Origin: a virus | Virus record (IMG/VR): IMGVR_UViG_3300042556_001721 | Location: 1 to 41,953 of that record | Length of the DNA stretch: 41,953 nt | Strand: one strand, 5' to 3' | Part shown: piece after piece, positions 1 through 6,136 of the stretch | How the letters are laid out: each line of letters begins with the position of its first letter | Numbering within the stretch: position 1 is the first letter of the stretch | Notes under the pieces: model-generated | Database searches by the model: none | Told to the model about the DNA's origin: nothing | What the model saw: only the letters and a program-made list of their open reading frames with translations | Position numbers and translations under genes: made by a program

Positions 1-135
1 TTTCCGCGACTGTACGACCCTGCGACGGACGGCGACGTAACAGAGTGGCTCATCGCACACGGCTACCCGGAGTCGCTGGCGAGGCAGGGGCTGCCCTGCA
101 CCATGACTAGCCATGACCCAGACGGAGAGGCATGA
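1..135 (+). CDS. Hypothetical protein, 3' end only
   Basis: The first frame is open from the first base to a TGA at 133-135, giving at least 44 residues; the start lies left of the window. The visible tail contains VTEWLIAHGYPESLARQG and matches no family I know. The stop overlaps the next start (ATGATG at 132), the ATGA-type coupling used throughout this genome, which supports it as a real gene end. Function unknown. Confidence 0.6.
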   Translation, partial: FPRLYDPATDGDVTEWLIAHGYPESLARQGLPCTMTSHDPDGEA

Positions 136-353
136 TGCGAGTTGACCCTGACACCTGCCGAGATCCCGACCTGCTCGCCGCAGAGGTGCGGCGGCTTAGC
201 GCTGTGATCGACAGCGGCTCGCCCACGCTCACCGACGAGGAGCAGGAGGCGATTGCTTGGTTTGCGGCGTACTCCGACACGCCCGGAGAGGAGCGGCACG
301 CGGCCGTGCTGGAGACACTGATTGCACGGTGTCGCGTGGATTTTGACCGATAA
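132..353 (+). CDS. Small PTLTDEE-motif protein (73 aa)
   Basis: A small acidic protein with no recognised enzymatic motif. Residues 31-41 read PTLTDEEQEAI, a motif shared with the proteins starting at 425 and 1339 and, in shorter form, at 1067. It is followed by a predicted helical stretch ending in LETLIARCR, matching the LERT-type ends of its relatives. The start at 132 overlaps the previous stop. I infer a paralogous family of small accessory phage proteins, perhaps binding a host factor; no function is known to me. Confidence 0.7.
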   Translation: MMRVDPDTCRDPDLLAAEVRRLSAVIDSGSPTLTDEEQEAIAWFAAYSDTPGEERHAAVLETLIARCRVDFDR

Positions 354-424
354 TCGGCGAAAACCGCGAAAATAGGCGGCGATCATCACTGACCGCAGAG
401 AGCAGCCCGAGAAAGGACTTCGAT

Positions 425-781
425 ATGACACAGGACGAACTGGCCGAACGGCTGCGAGACATGAGCGACACGCTCAACATTTGCGGTGCCGATTACAGTG
501 ACGTTTTGCTGGACGCGGCGAGAGAACTGGACCGCAGGAGTTGGATTCCGCAGCCCACGCTCACCGACGAGGAGCGAGAGGCGATAATGCGGCTGTGCGA
601 GGCAGTCGCGGAGTATTCCGAGATCGACCGCCAGGAGAACGGATGCCACGCCGACGATGACATGGCGGCGGTCGCTGTGGCTCGCGGGCTGCTGGAGCGA
701 ACTCAACAAGTCGGCCCTGCTCCCGTCGAACGCCCTAGCGCCGCTAGGGTCACTGACGTAGGCGGGGCGGGGCCGACCTAA
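425..781 (+). CDS. Small PTLTDEE-motif protein (118 aa)
   Basis: Second member of the family. The N-terminus is helical (TQDELAERLRDMSDTL), then QPTLTDEEREAIMRLCEA near residues 42-59 and a closing GLLERT near residue 91. The last 25 residues are Pro/Ala/Gly-rich and poorly conserved in appearance. The ATG follows a good ribosome site (GAAAGGA about 6 bases upstream). A perfect 8-bp inverted repeat lies inside the tail at 733-749. Function unknown; the repeated motif suggests one shared role for these small proteins. Confidence 0.75.
   Translation: MTQDELAERLRDMSDTLNICGADYSDVLLDAARELDRRSWIPQPTLTDEEREAIMRLCEAVAEYSEIDRQENGCHADDDMAAVAVARGLLERTQQVGPAPVERPSAARVTDVGGAGPT
733..749. repeat. Perfect short palindrome in a gene tail
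   Basis: CCCTAGCG at 733-740 and CGCTAGGG at 742-749 are perfect inverse complements around a single base. It lies inside the coding end of the small gene at 425-781, about 35 bases before the next start. It could be a protein-binding site or a weak RNA hairpin. No T-tract follows, so a terminator is unlikely. Confidence 0.4.
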
Positions 782-784
782 ACC

Positions 785-1036
785 ATGTCCTATGTGATAC
801 GAAAAATGCCTAACGAAATGCCTTGGTATGCGTGGTTTTCTTTGGCCGTACTCATCCCGGCGTCGTTCGTTGGATCGGCGTGGCTGCTGCATTGGGCGAC
901 CGGCGCCAATCCGCTGGTAGACGAGATATGGCGGCTGCGCGGCGTGAACTCCATTCTGCGCGAGAGGCTTGAGCAACTGGGGGACGAGCGGCGACGGGAT
1001 GCCGACACGCTACGCAAGGTGATCGACAGGAAGTGA
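785..1036 (+). CDS. Small single-pass membrane protein with coiled coil (83 aa)
   Basis: A hydrophobic segment (WFSLAVLIPASFVGSAWLLHW, about residues 16-36) is followed by a charged, heptad-like helix (residues 46-83, NSILRERLEQLGDERRRDADTL in part). The arrangement fits an inner-membrane anchor with a cytoplasmic or periplasmic coiled coil. It starts 3 bases after the previous stop, so it is probably co-translated. Such proteins occur in phage lysis or host-takeover regions, but nothing here says which. Not a clear holin: only one membrane segment and a long charged tail. Confidence 0.7.
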   Translation: MSYVIRKMPNEMPWYAWFSLAVLIPASFVGSAWLLHWATGANPLVDEIWRLRGVNSILRERLEQLGDERRRDADTLRKVIDRK

Positions 1037-1066
1037 TTGCGTGATTTCAACGTAAAGGAGACAGAC

Positions 1067-1300
1067 ATGAGTGATCTTGTGCCGCCGATGATGCCTGACG
1101 ATCTGGATGCACTAATCCAGGCGATGGAGCGAGTGCAGCAGTTAGAGGCGGAGGTCGCACGCCTGCGGCCCACCGACGAGGAGCGGGAGTCGCTGAGGAA
1201 GGTGCTGCGGCGAGTGCGAGAAGACTACTTCGCGGGGCGGTTTGCCGACAGTGTGGAGGTCGCCGCCGTGATCGACGGCCTGCTTGAGCGGACCAATTAG
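1067..1300 (+). CDS. Small PTDEER-motif protein (77 aa)
   Basis: Start chosen at ATG 1067 because AAAGGAG lies 7 bases upstream; a TTG at 1037 in the same frame has no such site. The protein has a helix ending RVQQLEAEVARLRPTDEER, a shortened form of the PTLTDEER motif, and ends in VAAVIDGLLERTN, as do its relatives at 425 and 132. The TAG stop at 1298-1300 supplies the first bases of the attC-like repeat at 1299. It is the first gene of the repeat-separated array. Function unknown. Confidence 0.75.
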   Translation: MSDLVPPMMPDDLDALIQAMERVQQLEAEVARLRPTDEERESLRKVLRRVREDYFAGRFADSVEVAAVIDGLLERTN

Positions 1301-1383
1301 AACGCCAGCGATCAGCGGCATCGAACACAGGAGCAACCATGGCAGACGAGGTAGATGATATGTCCGCTGCATCGCGTGGTTCT
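1299..1383. repeat. attC-like imperfect palindrome A (long loop)
   Basis: The left arm is 1299-1319 (AGAACGCCAGCGATCAGCGGC) with its first base in the preceding stop codon; the right arm is 1362-1383. Pairing the arms gives AGAAC/GTTCT, then an unpaired spacer, then GCGAT, CAGCGG and C, with single unpaired bases (G and A) on the right arm only. That pattern of two boxes, a central unpaired spacer and extrahelical bases is characteristic of integron attC sites. Unlike the other copies, its 42-base loop contains the ribosome site and ATG of the next gene. Confidence 0.6.
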
Positions 1384-1611
1384 CAGCCGGTGGCGTGGAT
1401 GGTTGAGTGGACTGACCACGCGGACTTTTTTCTGCACCGGCCTGACGCAGAGATGGTTGCTGCGGGCGACATGGCAGTGCAGTCGCTCTACCGCGAGCCG
1501 CAGCCCACGCTCACCGACGCGGAGCGGGAGGCGCTCCGTCGGATGCTTCCGACGATCATGTATGAGCCGCATAGGGTGGCTGTTGAATCGATACTGCAAC
1601 GGCTGGGCTGA
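1339..1611 (+). CDS. Small PTLTDAE-motif protein (90 aa)
   Basis: The ATG at 1339 is preceded by AGGAG 7 bases upstream, both inside the loop of repeat A, so the right arm of the repeat is translated as SAASRGS. The next stretch, QPVAWMVEWTDHADFFLHRP, starts with a QPVAW motif I have seen at the front of other small phage proteins, which supports translation through the repeat. PTLTDAEREALRRML follows at about residues 55-69. An alternative ATG at 1399 would shorten it by 20 residues. The stop overlaps repeat B. Function unknown. Confidence 0.7.
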   Translation: MADEVDDMSAASRGSQPVAWMVEWTDHADFFLHRPDAEMVAAGDMAVQSLYREPQPTLTDAEREALRRMLPTIMYEPHRVAVESILQRLG

Positions 1612-1664
1612 GAACACGCAGGATCAGCGGCGGCCCCGCCGTCCGCTTCATCCGCTGGTTATGC
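1611..1664. repeat. attC-like imperfect palindrome B
   Basis: It begins in the TGA stop of the preceding gene (AGAAC at 1611-1615) and ends GGTTATGC at 1657-1664. The arms pair through GGAT, AGCGG and CGGC with extra single G and A bases on the right side and a three-base loop (CCC). The sequence differs from copies A, C and D, but the pairing pattern is kept, which argues that the structure rather than the sequence is maintained. The next gene's ribosome site begins about 12 bases later. Confidence 0.6.
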
Positions 1665-1683
1665 GGTTGACTCAGGAGGACAA

Positions 1684-1953
1684 ATGCCAGACATCAAGTG
1701 TGAGTGCGACGAATGCCATGGGGCGGGCCTGTATCGCGGCATGTGCGAAGGCGAAGGGGAGGCTGTGGTCTGCATCCACTGCCAAGGCAAGGGCTGGTCA
1801 GCAATCAGATACCGCGAGTTCACCGGCCGGAAGAAGTTGAAGGGCGTGAAATCCATCCGGGTATCGCGCGGGTCATTCATCGCAACAGGCGTCGGCGGCC
1901 AAGGGGACGCGATGACGTACGAGCAGTTTCAGAAGAAGTACCCGACCGCATAA
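1684..1953 (+). CDS. DnaJ-type zinc-finger small protein (89 aa)
   Basis: Two CxxCxGxG motifs are visible, CDECHGAG at residues 8-15 and CIHCQGKG at residues 30-37, the pair used by the cysteine-rich zinc module of DnaJ chaperones and by several small zinc proteins. The J domain is absent, so it is not a chaperone DnaJ. The rest is basic and ends MTYEQFQKKYPTA. The ATG at 1684 has AGGAGG 6 bases upstream. I infer zinc-dependent binding of protein or nucleic acid. The stop codon is the first part of repeat C. Confidence 0.75.
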   Translation: MPDIKCECDECHGAGLYRGMCEGEGEAVVCIHCQGKGWSAIRYREFTGRKKLKGVKSIRVSRGSFIATGVGGQGDAMTYEQFQKKYPTA

Positions 1954-1994
1954 CGCCAGCGATCAGCGGCTCGTCCGCTGCATCGCGTGGTTCT
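1951..1994. repeat. attC-like imperfect palindrome C
   Basis: It begins with the TAA stop (TAAC at 1951-1954). The left arm 1952-1970 is identical to that of copy A (AACGCCAGCGATCAGCGGC), and the right arm 1973-1994 (GTCCGCTGC then ATCGCGTGGTTCT) is also identical to copy A, with only a two-base loop. Extrahelical G and A bases fall in the same places. It is the compact form of the element and the best reference copy for a search. Confidence 0.65.
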
Positions 1995-2015
1995 CACAAG
2001 AACAGGAGACAGGCA

Positions 2016-2246
2016 ATGAGCGAAGCAAAAACGATTCGGGTTCGCATAGCGGTGTGCGTGTCGGAGGATGGCAATTATTCCGCAAACGGCTGGCAGAACG
2101 CTGGTCGCGAAGCCGCCAACATTGCGTATGAGTGCATGGAAGGAAACGACGGCGACAAACAGATTCGGTGGGTGGAGGCTGATGTTCCGGCCTATGAACT
2201 CAATGAGCCGACCGTTGAAGGCGCCGCAGTTAGTGTCGATGAGTGA
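2016..2246 (+). CDS. Hypothetical small protein (76 aa)
   Basis: Start taken at ATG 2016, which has AGGAGA upstream and follows repeat C; the frame is open further upstream but would run through the repeat. The sequence opens with a strand-like stretch (TIRVRIAVCVSEDGNYSANG), then a short helix, then an acidic end (ELNEPTVEGAAVSVDE). It resembles compact phage proteins of unknown role. The TGA stop feeds into repeat D. I do not recognise the family. Confidence 0.7.
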   Translation: MSEAKTIRVRIAVCVSEDGNYSANGWQNAGREAANIAYECMEGNDGDKQIRWVEADVPAYELNEPTVEGAAVSVDE

Positions 2247-2290
2247 GAACGCTGGCGATCAGCGTCTCGTCCGCTGCATCGCTTGGTTCT
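2246..2290. repeat. attC-like imperfect palindrome D
   Basis: AGAACGCTGGCGATCAGCG (2246-2264) opens the element at the stop of the preceding gene, and the right arm CCGCTGCATCGCTTGGTTCT (2271-2290) closes it. The arms pair as in copies A and C, with compensating changes, and the outermost AGAAC/GTTCT is perfect. It is the fourth and last copy I found; the following gene starts 22 bases later with its own ribosome site. Confidence 0.6.
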
Positions 2291-2312
2291 GTGAGCGTAG
2301 AGGAGAAGTAGG

Positions 2313-2639
2313 ATGTATTGCCCGATCTGCGACCAGAAGCCCATGAACTGCGACTGCACGCCAGAGGAGCGGAGGATGCACGCCGAGATCGAAGAGTTGG
2401 AGGAGCAAGTGCCGCGCTGGATTCCGGTGACGGAGCGGCTGCCGGAAGTGCATGCCGCCGTCTTGGCTGTCACAAGAGCGTTTCCGAAAGACATTCGCCT
2501 TGCTCAGATGGCATCGCATGACGGGGTGATGTGGCGGTTCTGCGGCATGGACGATGACGATGTGGATTCATTCGGGATCACTAACTGGATGCCGCTCCCG
2601 GCCCCGCCGAGCGATGGCACGGAAACTGTCGAAAAGTGA
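2313..2639 (+). CDS. DUF551-family phage protein (108 aa)
   Basis: The core reads RWIPVTERLPEVHAAVLAV (about residues 35-53) and ends TNWMPLPAPPSDG, the paired WIPVxERLPE and WMPLPxPP signatures of DUF551, a small family common in phages and prophages with no established function. The N-terminus adds a cysteine cluster (CPICDQKPMNCDC) that may bind zinc, and an acidic helix. It is the last unit of the repeat-separated array. Its stop overlaps the GTG of the next small gene. Family assignment is confident, function unknown. Confidence 0.85.
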   Translation: MYCPICDQKPMNCDCTPEERRMHAEIEELEEQVPRWIPVTERLPEVHAAVLAVTRAFPKDIRLAQMASHDGVMWRFCGMDDDDVDSFGITNWMPLPAPPSDGTETVEK

Positions 2640-2740
2640 CACAAGCCACCTACCCCGACGTACGCCCCTGGTTCCATGAGGACGCGGAGCCCGGCCCGTA
2701 CACCGAAGACCCGGAGGACGGTTACCCGTACGACGAATGA
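2636..2740 (+). CDS. Tiny Tyr/Pro/acid-rich protein (34 aa)
   Basis: GTG at 2636 overlaps the previous stop (GTGA) and the frame closes with a TGA at 2738-2740 that overlaps the next ATG (ATGA). The protein is rich in Asp, Glu, Pro and Tyr (PYTEDPEDGYPYDE at the end). The stop/start overlap at both ends, the same style as its neighbours, is the main support. Function unknown. Confidence 0.5.
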   Translation: MTQATYPDVRPWFHEDAEPGPYTEDPEDGYPYDE

Positions 2741-2880
2741 GCGGATGGCTGATAGCACTGACGGGGCTGATCTACGCCTACGTCTCCGCCGAGCAGTTCT
2801 GGCGGGGCAATCCCGGCATGGGGGTCGCCTACTTGGGGTACGCCTTCTCCAACGTGGGTTTGTACCTGTTGGCGAAGTAG
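2737..2880 (+). CDS. Tiny membrane protein (47 aa)
   Basis: ATG at 2737 overlaps the previous stop and the frame ends at TAG 2878-2880. Two hydrophobic stretches, WLIALTGLIYAYVSA and GVAYLGYAFSNVGLYLLA, are joined by a short polar turn (EQFWRGNPG). Two-segment membrane miniproteins like this are frequent in phages, next to structural or lysis modules. It could be a holin-like or host-membrane factor, but no lysis partner is nearby. Position and composition make it a convincing coding sequence despite its size. Confidence 0.6.
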   Translation: MSGWLIALTGLIYAYVSAEQFWRGNPGMGVAYLGYAFSNVGLYLLAK

Positions 2881-2906
2881 GCGGCCATAAATCCCGTGAG
2901 GGATTT
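2881..2906 (+). promoter_or_regulatory. Repeated leader element with RBS hairpin
   Basis: GCGGCCATAAATCC at 2881-2894 recurs with one change (GCGGACATAAATCC) at 21189-21202, in both cases 15 to 16 bases before a gene start. Here the element runs into a perfect hairpin, AAATCCC-GTGA-GGGATTT (2889-2906), whose right arm covers the likely ribosome site of the gene at 2909. It may be a promoter or a translation-control hairpin. No convincing -35 box stands at the correct distance. Confidence 0.35.
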
Positions 2907-2908
2907 CT

Positions 2909-3565
2909 ATGGCAACACCCGCTGCGCTCGCTGCCGCCCGTCTGGGGCGGGCCTCTAAGGTGGCGGAGTTGGCGGAGCAAGTCCGCGCTCCAGCCCCGCC
3001 CGCACCCGTTCCTGCCCCGCCTCGATCTGTGGGCGGATACCACAAAGGGAACCCCCTGCACCAGCAGCGGTTCGATGAACTGACTCGCCGCATCGGTGCC
3101 GCCGAGCCTCCCTCAGAGGGCTACGTGCGGACCTATCGCGTTGGCGAAACCGCGCTCAACTACAAGCCGCCGGAAACGGTGAACATGTGGGGCCAGCAGG
3201 TTCCGTATGCCGAGTGGAAGCGCTCGCGGGACTATGCCATGCAGGATCAGTTCGATCCCAACCCGCCCGGCGCAGCAGGGCGGTGGGCAACAGACGCCCC
3301 GCACGAACTGGACTACTACGTGGGCGACAACGACCTGGAGGCGCCGATCTACCGAATCGACGTGCCTGCCGACGAGTTGCCGCAATACAACGTCCGCAAC
3401 ACGCCGTTCTCTGGAAGTTCCCGCAATCACGACCGGGAGTTTGTCCTCCCCGACCATCACTTGCGGAATGCGGTTCGCATCATGGCCGTGCCTGCACTGA
3501 TCGGGGCTGGAGCCGCCCAACAGCAGCAGCCCGGCGTGCTTTCTGGCTTGAAGGAGACACGGTGA
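2909..3565 (+). CDS. Putative ADP-ribosyltransferase-like protein (218 aa)
   Basis: After a Pro/Ala-rich N-terminus (residues 25-38), residues 72-180 look like a compact enzyme-type fold: YVRTYRVGE, then GRWATDAPHELDYYVGD, then IYRIDVPADELPQYNV, then REFVLPDHH. This order (an Arg-bearing strand, a segment resembling the 'GR..T.....A..Y' of ADP-ribosyltransferases, a strand, and a late Glu before VLP) resembles small ADP-ribosyltransferase-like proteins, with E177 as the candidate catalytic Glu. I know such proteins in phages both as injected host modifiers and as unexplained cargo. It opens the structural module, so virion packaging is possible. The assignment is tentative. Confidence 0.45.
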   Translation: MATPAALAAARLGRASKVAELAEQVRAPAPPAPVPAPPRSVGGYHKGNPLHQQRFDELTRRIGAAEPPSEGYVRTYRVGETALNYKPPETVNMWGQQVPYAEWKRSRDYAMQDQFDPNPPGAAGRWATDAPHELDYYVGDNDLEAPIYRIDVPADELPQYNVRNTPFSGSSRNHDREFVLPDHHLRNAVRIMAVPALIGAGAAQQQQPGVLSGLKETR

Positions 3566-3566
3566 T

Positions 3567-5009
3567 ATGGCTGGACTGAACGAGGCGGGCATCGACGCGA
3601 TCTTCGCCTCACGCCCCAAGCCCAACCCTGCCGCCCAGCCGGGTGCGTTGGGCATGGAGCGGGCGGATGCCATTCGCGGGGAGATTTACAGGCGGCACGG
3701 AATTGCCCCGCACCGCACGCTCCAGGAGGCCATTGATCGCATCAACATGCAGGCCCAGATGCGGACTGCCGTTGGAAATGACGGCGGCGAGTTGAGTGCG
3801 TGGGAAAATCCAGAGGCGCGCGAGTCGGCGAGGGCGGAGTACGCCGCAGAAGGCAAGTCGCCGCAAGAAGTGCGGCAGCGGCGTGCTGCGTCCATGCACC
3901 TGCTGGACCCTCGCTCCCAGCAATACATGCAGGACTTCGGCCGCGACCTGGACTTCTTGGGGAGCGAACTGGAGTCGCAAGAGCAGTCGCAGCGGATGCG
4001 GACGCCACGCAGGATGCTGGATGCGAACGCGATTCGCTTCTACGACAGCAACTCCGGCGAACGGCTGGCTCGGTCTGGAGGGGTGTACGGGGAGCCGCTC
4101 TCCGTGCCGCAGGGCGGGTATCAACGCTGGGGCGGCTGGCAGAATGCCCTGCTGAATGCTGTGGCGGACCCAGAGACGCCCACTGGATCGTATTTTACTT
4201 GGGCAGAAATCCCGGCCGAAGCGATTCTCACTTCAGCAGGTGGCGAGGCCGGTGTGCCGGCGGACTCCAGCAAGGCAGACGCCCTTGCTCCTGCGCACGT
4301 CCGATGGGCGCTGCCGATTGCTCGGGCGTTCCAAGACCAAGAGGCATGGGACAGGGCTCGCGCTCGACACGCAGCCACGCAGCACTACAGGACGACCATG
4401 CCCTCCCGCGTTGCAGACTTCCCGGTCGGATCGCGGCCCTCGTCTGGCGACATCAGCCGCAGAATTGCCGAACTCCAGAACCAAGTCTACGACTCCAATA
4501 CGCCGATGGCATCGGAGCGGTGGTATCGCACGACAGGCTACGCTCCGCCTGGATGGCTGGCCGACACGGGCGAGAATCTGGTTCGCTGGATTGACCCCAG
4601 TGCAGCACTCACGCTCGCTGGAGGCGCGGGGGTGCTGGCGAAGGCTGGCCGTGCGGCAGTGCCGGCTGTGTCGGCCGCGCTTGCCAGAGACGCCGGCCAG
4701 GAGTGGGCGTTTGACGCAGGAATGCAGGGGGCTTTAGGCGGCGAGCCGGGCCGCTCGTGGCGCCAGTATGCGGCTGGCGGCGGCAAGCCGGGCGTCGATT
4801 TTGATTACAAGTCGCCCGAGCAGGTAGATCGCAGCCGTCGGGCGGGCGCCGAGTTGCATCGCGCACTTGGCGAAAACGAGCGGCTATCTACAGCGCAGCA
4901 GCAGGCACATGATGACCTTGCCGAGCGGGGGTCGCTTGGCGAGTTGGAGCAGGTCCGCAATCGCATGTCACGCAAGTTGCAGGCCGCTCCGACGGCCGTG
5001 CAGCCGTAG
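3567..5009 (+). CDS. Hypothetical protein upstream of scaffold (480 aa)
   Basis: ATG 3567 has AAGGAG about 10 bases upstream, inside the end of the preceding gene. The protein is mostly helical and charged, with a short hydrophobic Ala/Gly stretch at about residues 350-372 (ALTLAGGAGVLAKAGRAAV) and a helical C-terminus. I recognise no domain. Lying immediately before the scaffold and major capsid genes, it could be a minor virion or ejected protein. The Ala/Gly stretch could touch a membrane during DNA entry. Function inferred from position only. Confidence 0.8.
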   Translation: MAGLNEAGIDAIFASRPKPNPAAQPGALGMERADAIRGEIYRRHGIAPHRTLQEAIDRINMQAQMRTAVGNDGGELSAWENPEARESARAEYAAEGKSPQEVRQRRAASMHLLDPRSQQYMQDFGRDLDFLGSELESQEQSQRMRTPRRMLDANAIRFYDSNSGERLARSGGVYGEPLSVPQGGYQRWGGWQNALLNAVADPETPTGSYFTWAEIPAEAILTSAGGEAGVPADSSKADALAPAHVRWALPIARAFQDQEAWDRARARHAATQHYRTTMPSRVADFPVGSRPSSGDISRRIAELQNQVYDSNTPMASERWYRTTGYAPPGWLADTGENLVRWIDPSAALTLAGGAGVLAKAGRAAVPAVSAALARDAGQEWAFDAGMQGALGGEPGRSWRQYAAGGGKPGVDFDYKSPEQVDRSRRAGAELHRALGENERLSTAQQQAHDDLAERGSLGELEQVRNRMSRKLQAAPTAVQP

Positions 5010-5021
5010 AGAAAGGCAATC

Positions 5022-6122
5022 ATGTCCGACGAATCAGCAGTCATTGACGAATCCGTAGACTCCACGCCAGACACCTCGACTGAAAGCACCTCCAGTGCCC
5101 CCTCGACGCCGGAAACTGCACCTGCGGCGGCTGCTGCACCGGCTCCACAGCAGTCGGTCTGGGACGCCTTCAAGAATCTCGATGAGTTCCAGGGGCAGGA
5201 CGACTTGGCGATTGCTCGCCGCCTCTATGCCTCTATGGAGCGGGAGAAAGCCGCAACTCAAGCCCTCCAGCAGTACCAGCAGTACATCCCATACGCCCAG
5301 CAGTACCTCCAGAACCGAGAGCCCTTTGAGCGATGGCTCTCCTCCCAGCGAGAGCAACCCGCCGCCCAGCAGCCTCTCCAGAAGACCACTGCCGCAGAGG
5401 CGGTGAAGAAGTGGTGGAGCCCGCCGGAAGTCCGCGAGTCGTACAAGCAGTACCTCGTGAAAGACGAGAACGGGCGTGAGGTCATTTCCGGTGACGCCCC
5501 GCTTGACGCCAAGCACGCCCTGTACGAGTACCAGAAGTACAAGGCCGACTTCGCCCAGAAGTTCCTCACCAATCCGGAGGAGGCGCTGGGGCCGATGATC
5601 CAGGAGATCGCCCAGCGTCAGGCCCAGCAGATCGTGGAGAGCCAGTTCCAGGAGGTGCAGCAGCACCAGTACGTTTCCGGGCTGGAGAAGGAGAACGCCG
5701 ACTGGCTGTACGAGGCGGACGGGAAGACGCCCACCGCCGAAGGTTTGGCGGCGCAGACGTACATCGAAGAAGCCTCTCGCATGGGCATCCAGAGTGCAGA
5801 GGCGAGGTGGGAATATGCCACGAAAATGATCGAGCGTGATTTGCTTGATCGACTGCGTGGCATGCAGTCGCAGAGCACGCAGCGAAGTGCGTTTGAGTCT
5901 GCTTTACCGCAGCAAAACGCACCTGCGATGCCCGCCGCTGCTGCGCCGGCGCCAGCGGCCAATGCCGCAACTCAGGCCGAGAAGGACATAGATTTTCTTA
6001 GAAGGGAAGCGTCTCGCAATCCGAGTAGGGCTGCGGGGTCAAGCGACCCGAGAACACCGCAAGCACCTCTGACCTTTGAGCAGCGTCTCGCTCGCCAACT
6101 GGCACGAGACGGCCACAACTGA
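5022..6122 (+). CDS. Putative capsid scaffolding protein (366 aa)
   Basis: The first 50 residues are Ser/Thr/Pro/Ala-rich and disordered, the middle is strongly helical with many Gln, Glu and Lys residues, and the end is basic (FEQRLARQLARDGHN). This composition, with a C-terminal basic helix that could bind the capsid protein, and the place directly before the major capsid gene, are those of phage scaffolds. There is no protease motif. The gene ends 14 bases before the capsid start, so tight co-expression is likely. Sequence similarity to named scaffolds was not checked. Confidence 0.7.
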   Translation: MSDESAVIDESVDSTPDTSTESTSSAPSTPETAPAAAAAPAPQQSVWDAFKNLDEFQGQDDLAIARRLYASMEREKAATQALQQYQQYIPYAQQYLQNREPFERWLSSQREQPAAQQPLQKTTAAEAVKKWWSPPEVRESYKQYLVKDENGREVISGDAPLDAKHALYEYQKYKADFAQKFLTNPEEALGPMIQEIAQRQAQQIVESQFQEVQQHQYVSGLEKENADWLYEADGKTPTAEGLAAQTYIEEASRMGIQSAEARWEYATKMIERDLLDRLRGMQSQSTQRSAFESALPQQNAPAMPAAAAPAPAANAATQAEKDIDFLRREASRNPSRAAGSSDPRTPQAPLTFEQRLARQLARDGHN

Positions 6123-6136
6123 AAGGGTAACGCGAC

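Noticed and set aside
785-1036. Holin
   Set aside because: Single membrane segment and long charged coiled coil, with no endolysin nearby.
1299-2290. CRISPR array
   Set aside because: Repeats are palindromic, 45-85 bp apart from ORFs of about 230-270 bp and lie at gene ends; there are no short spacers and no cas genes.
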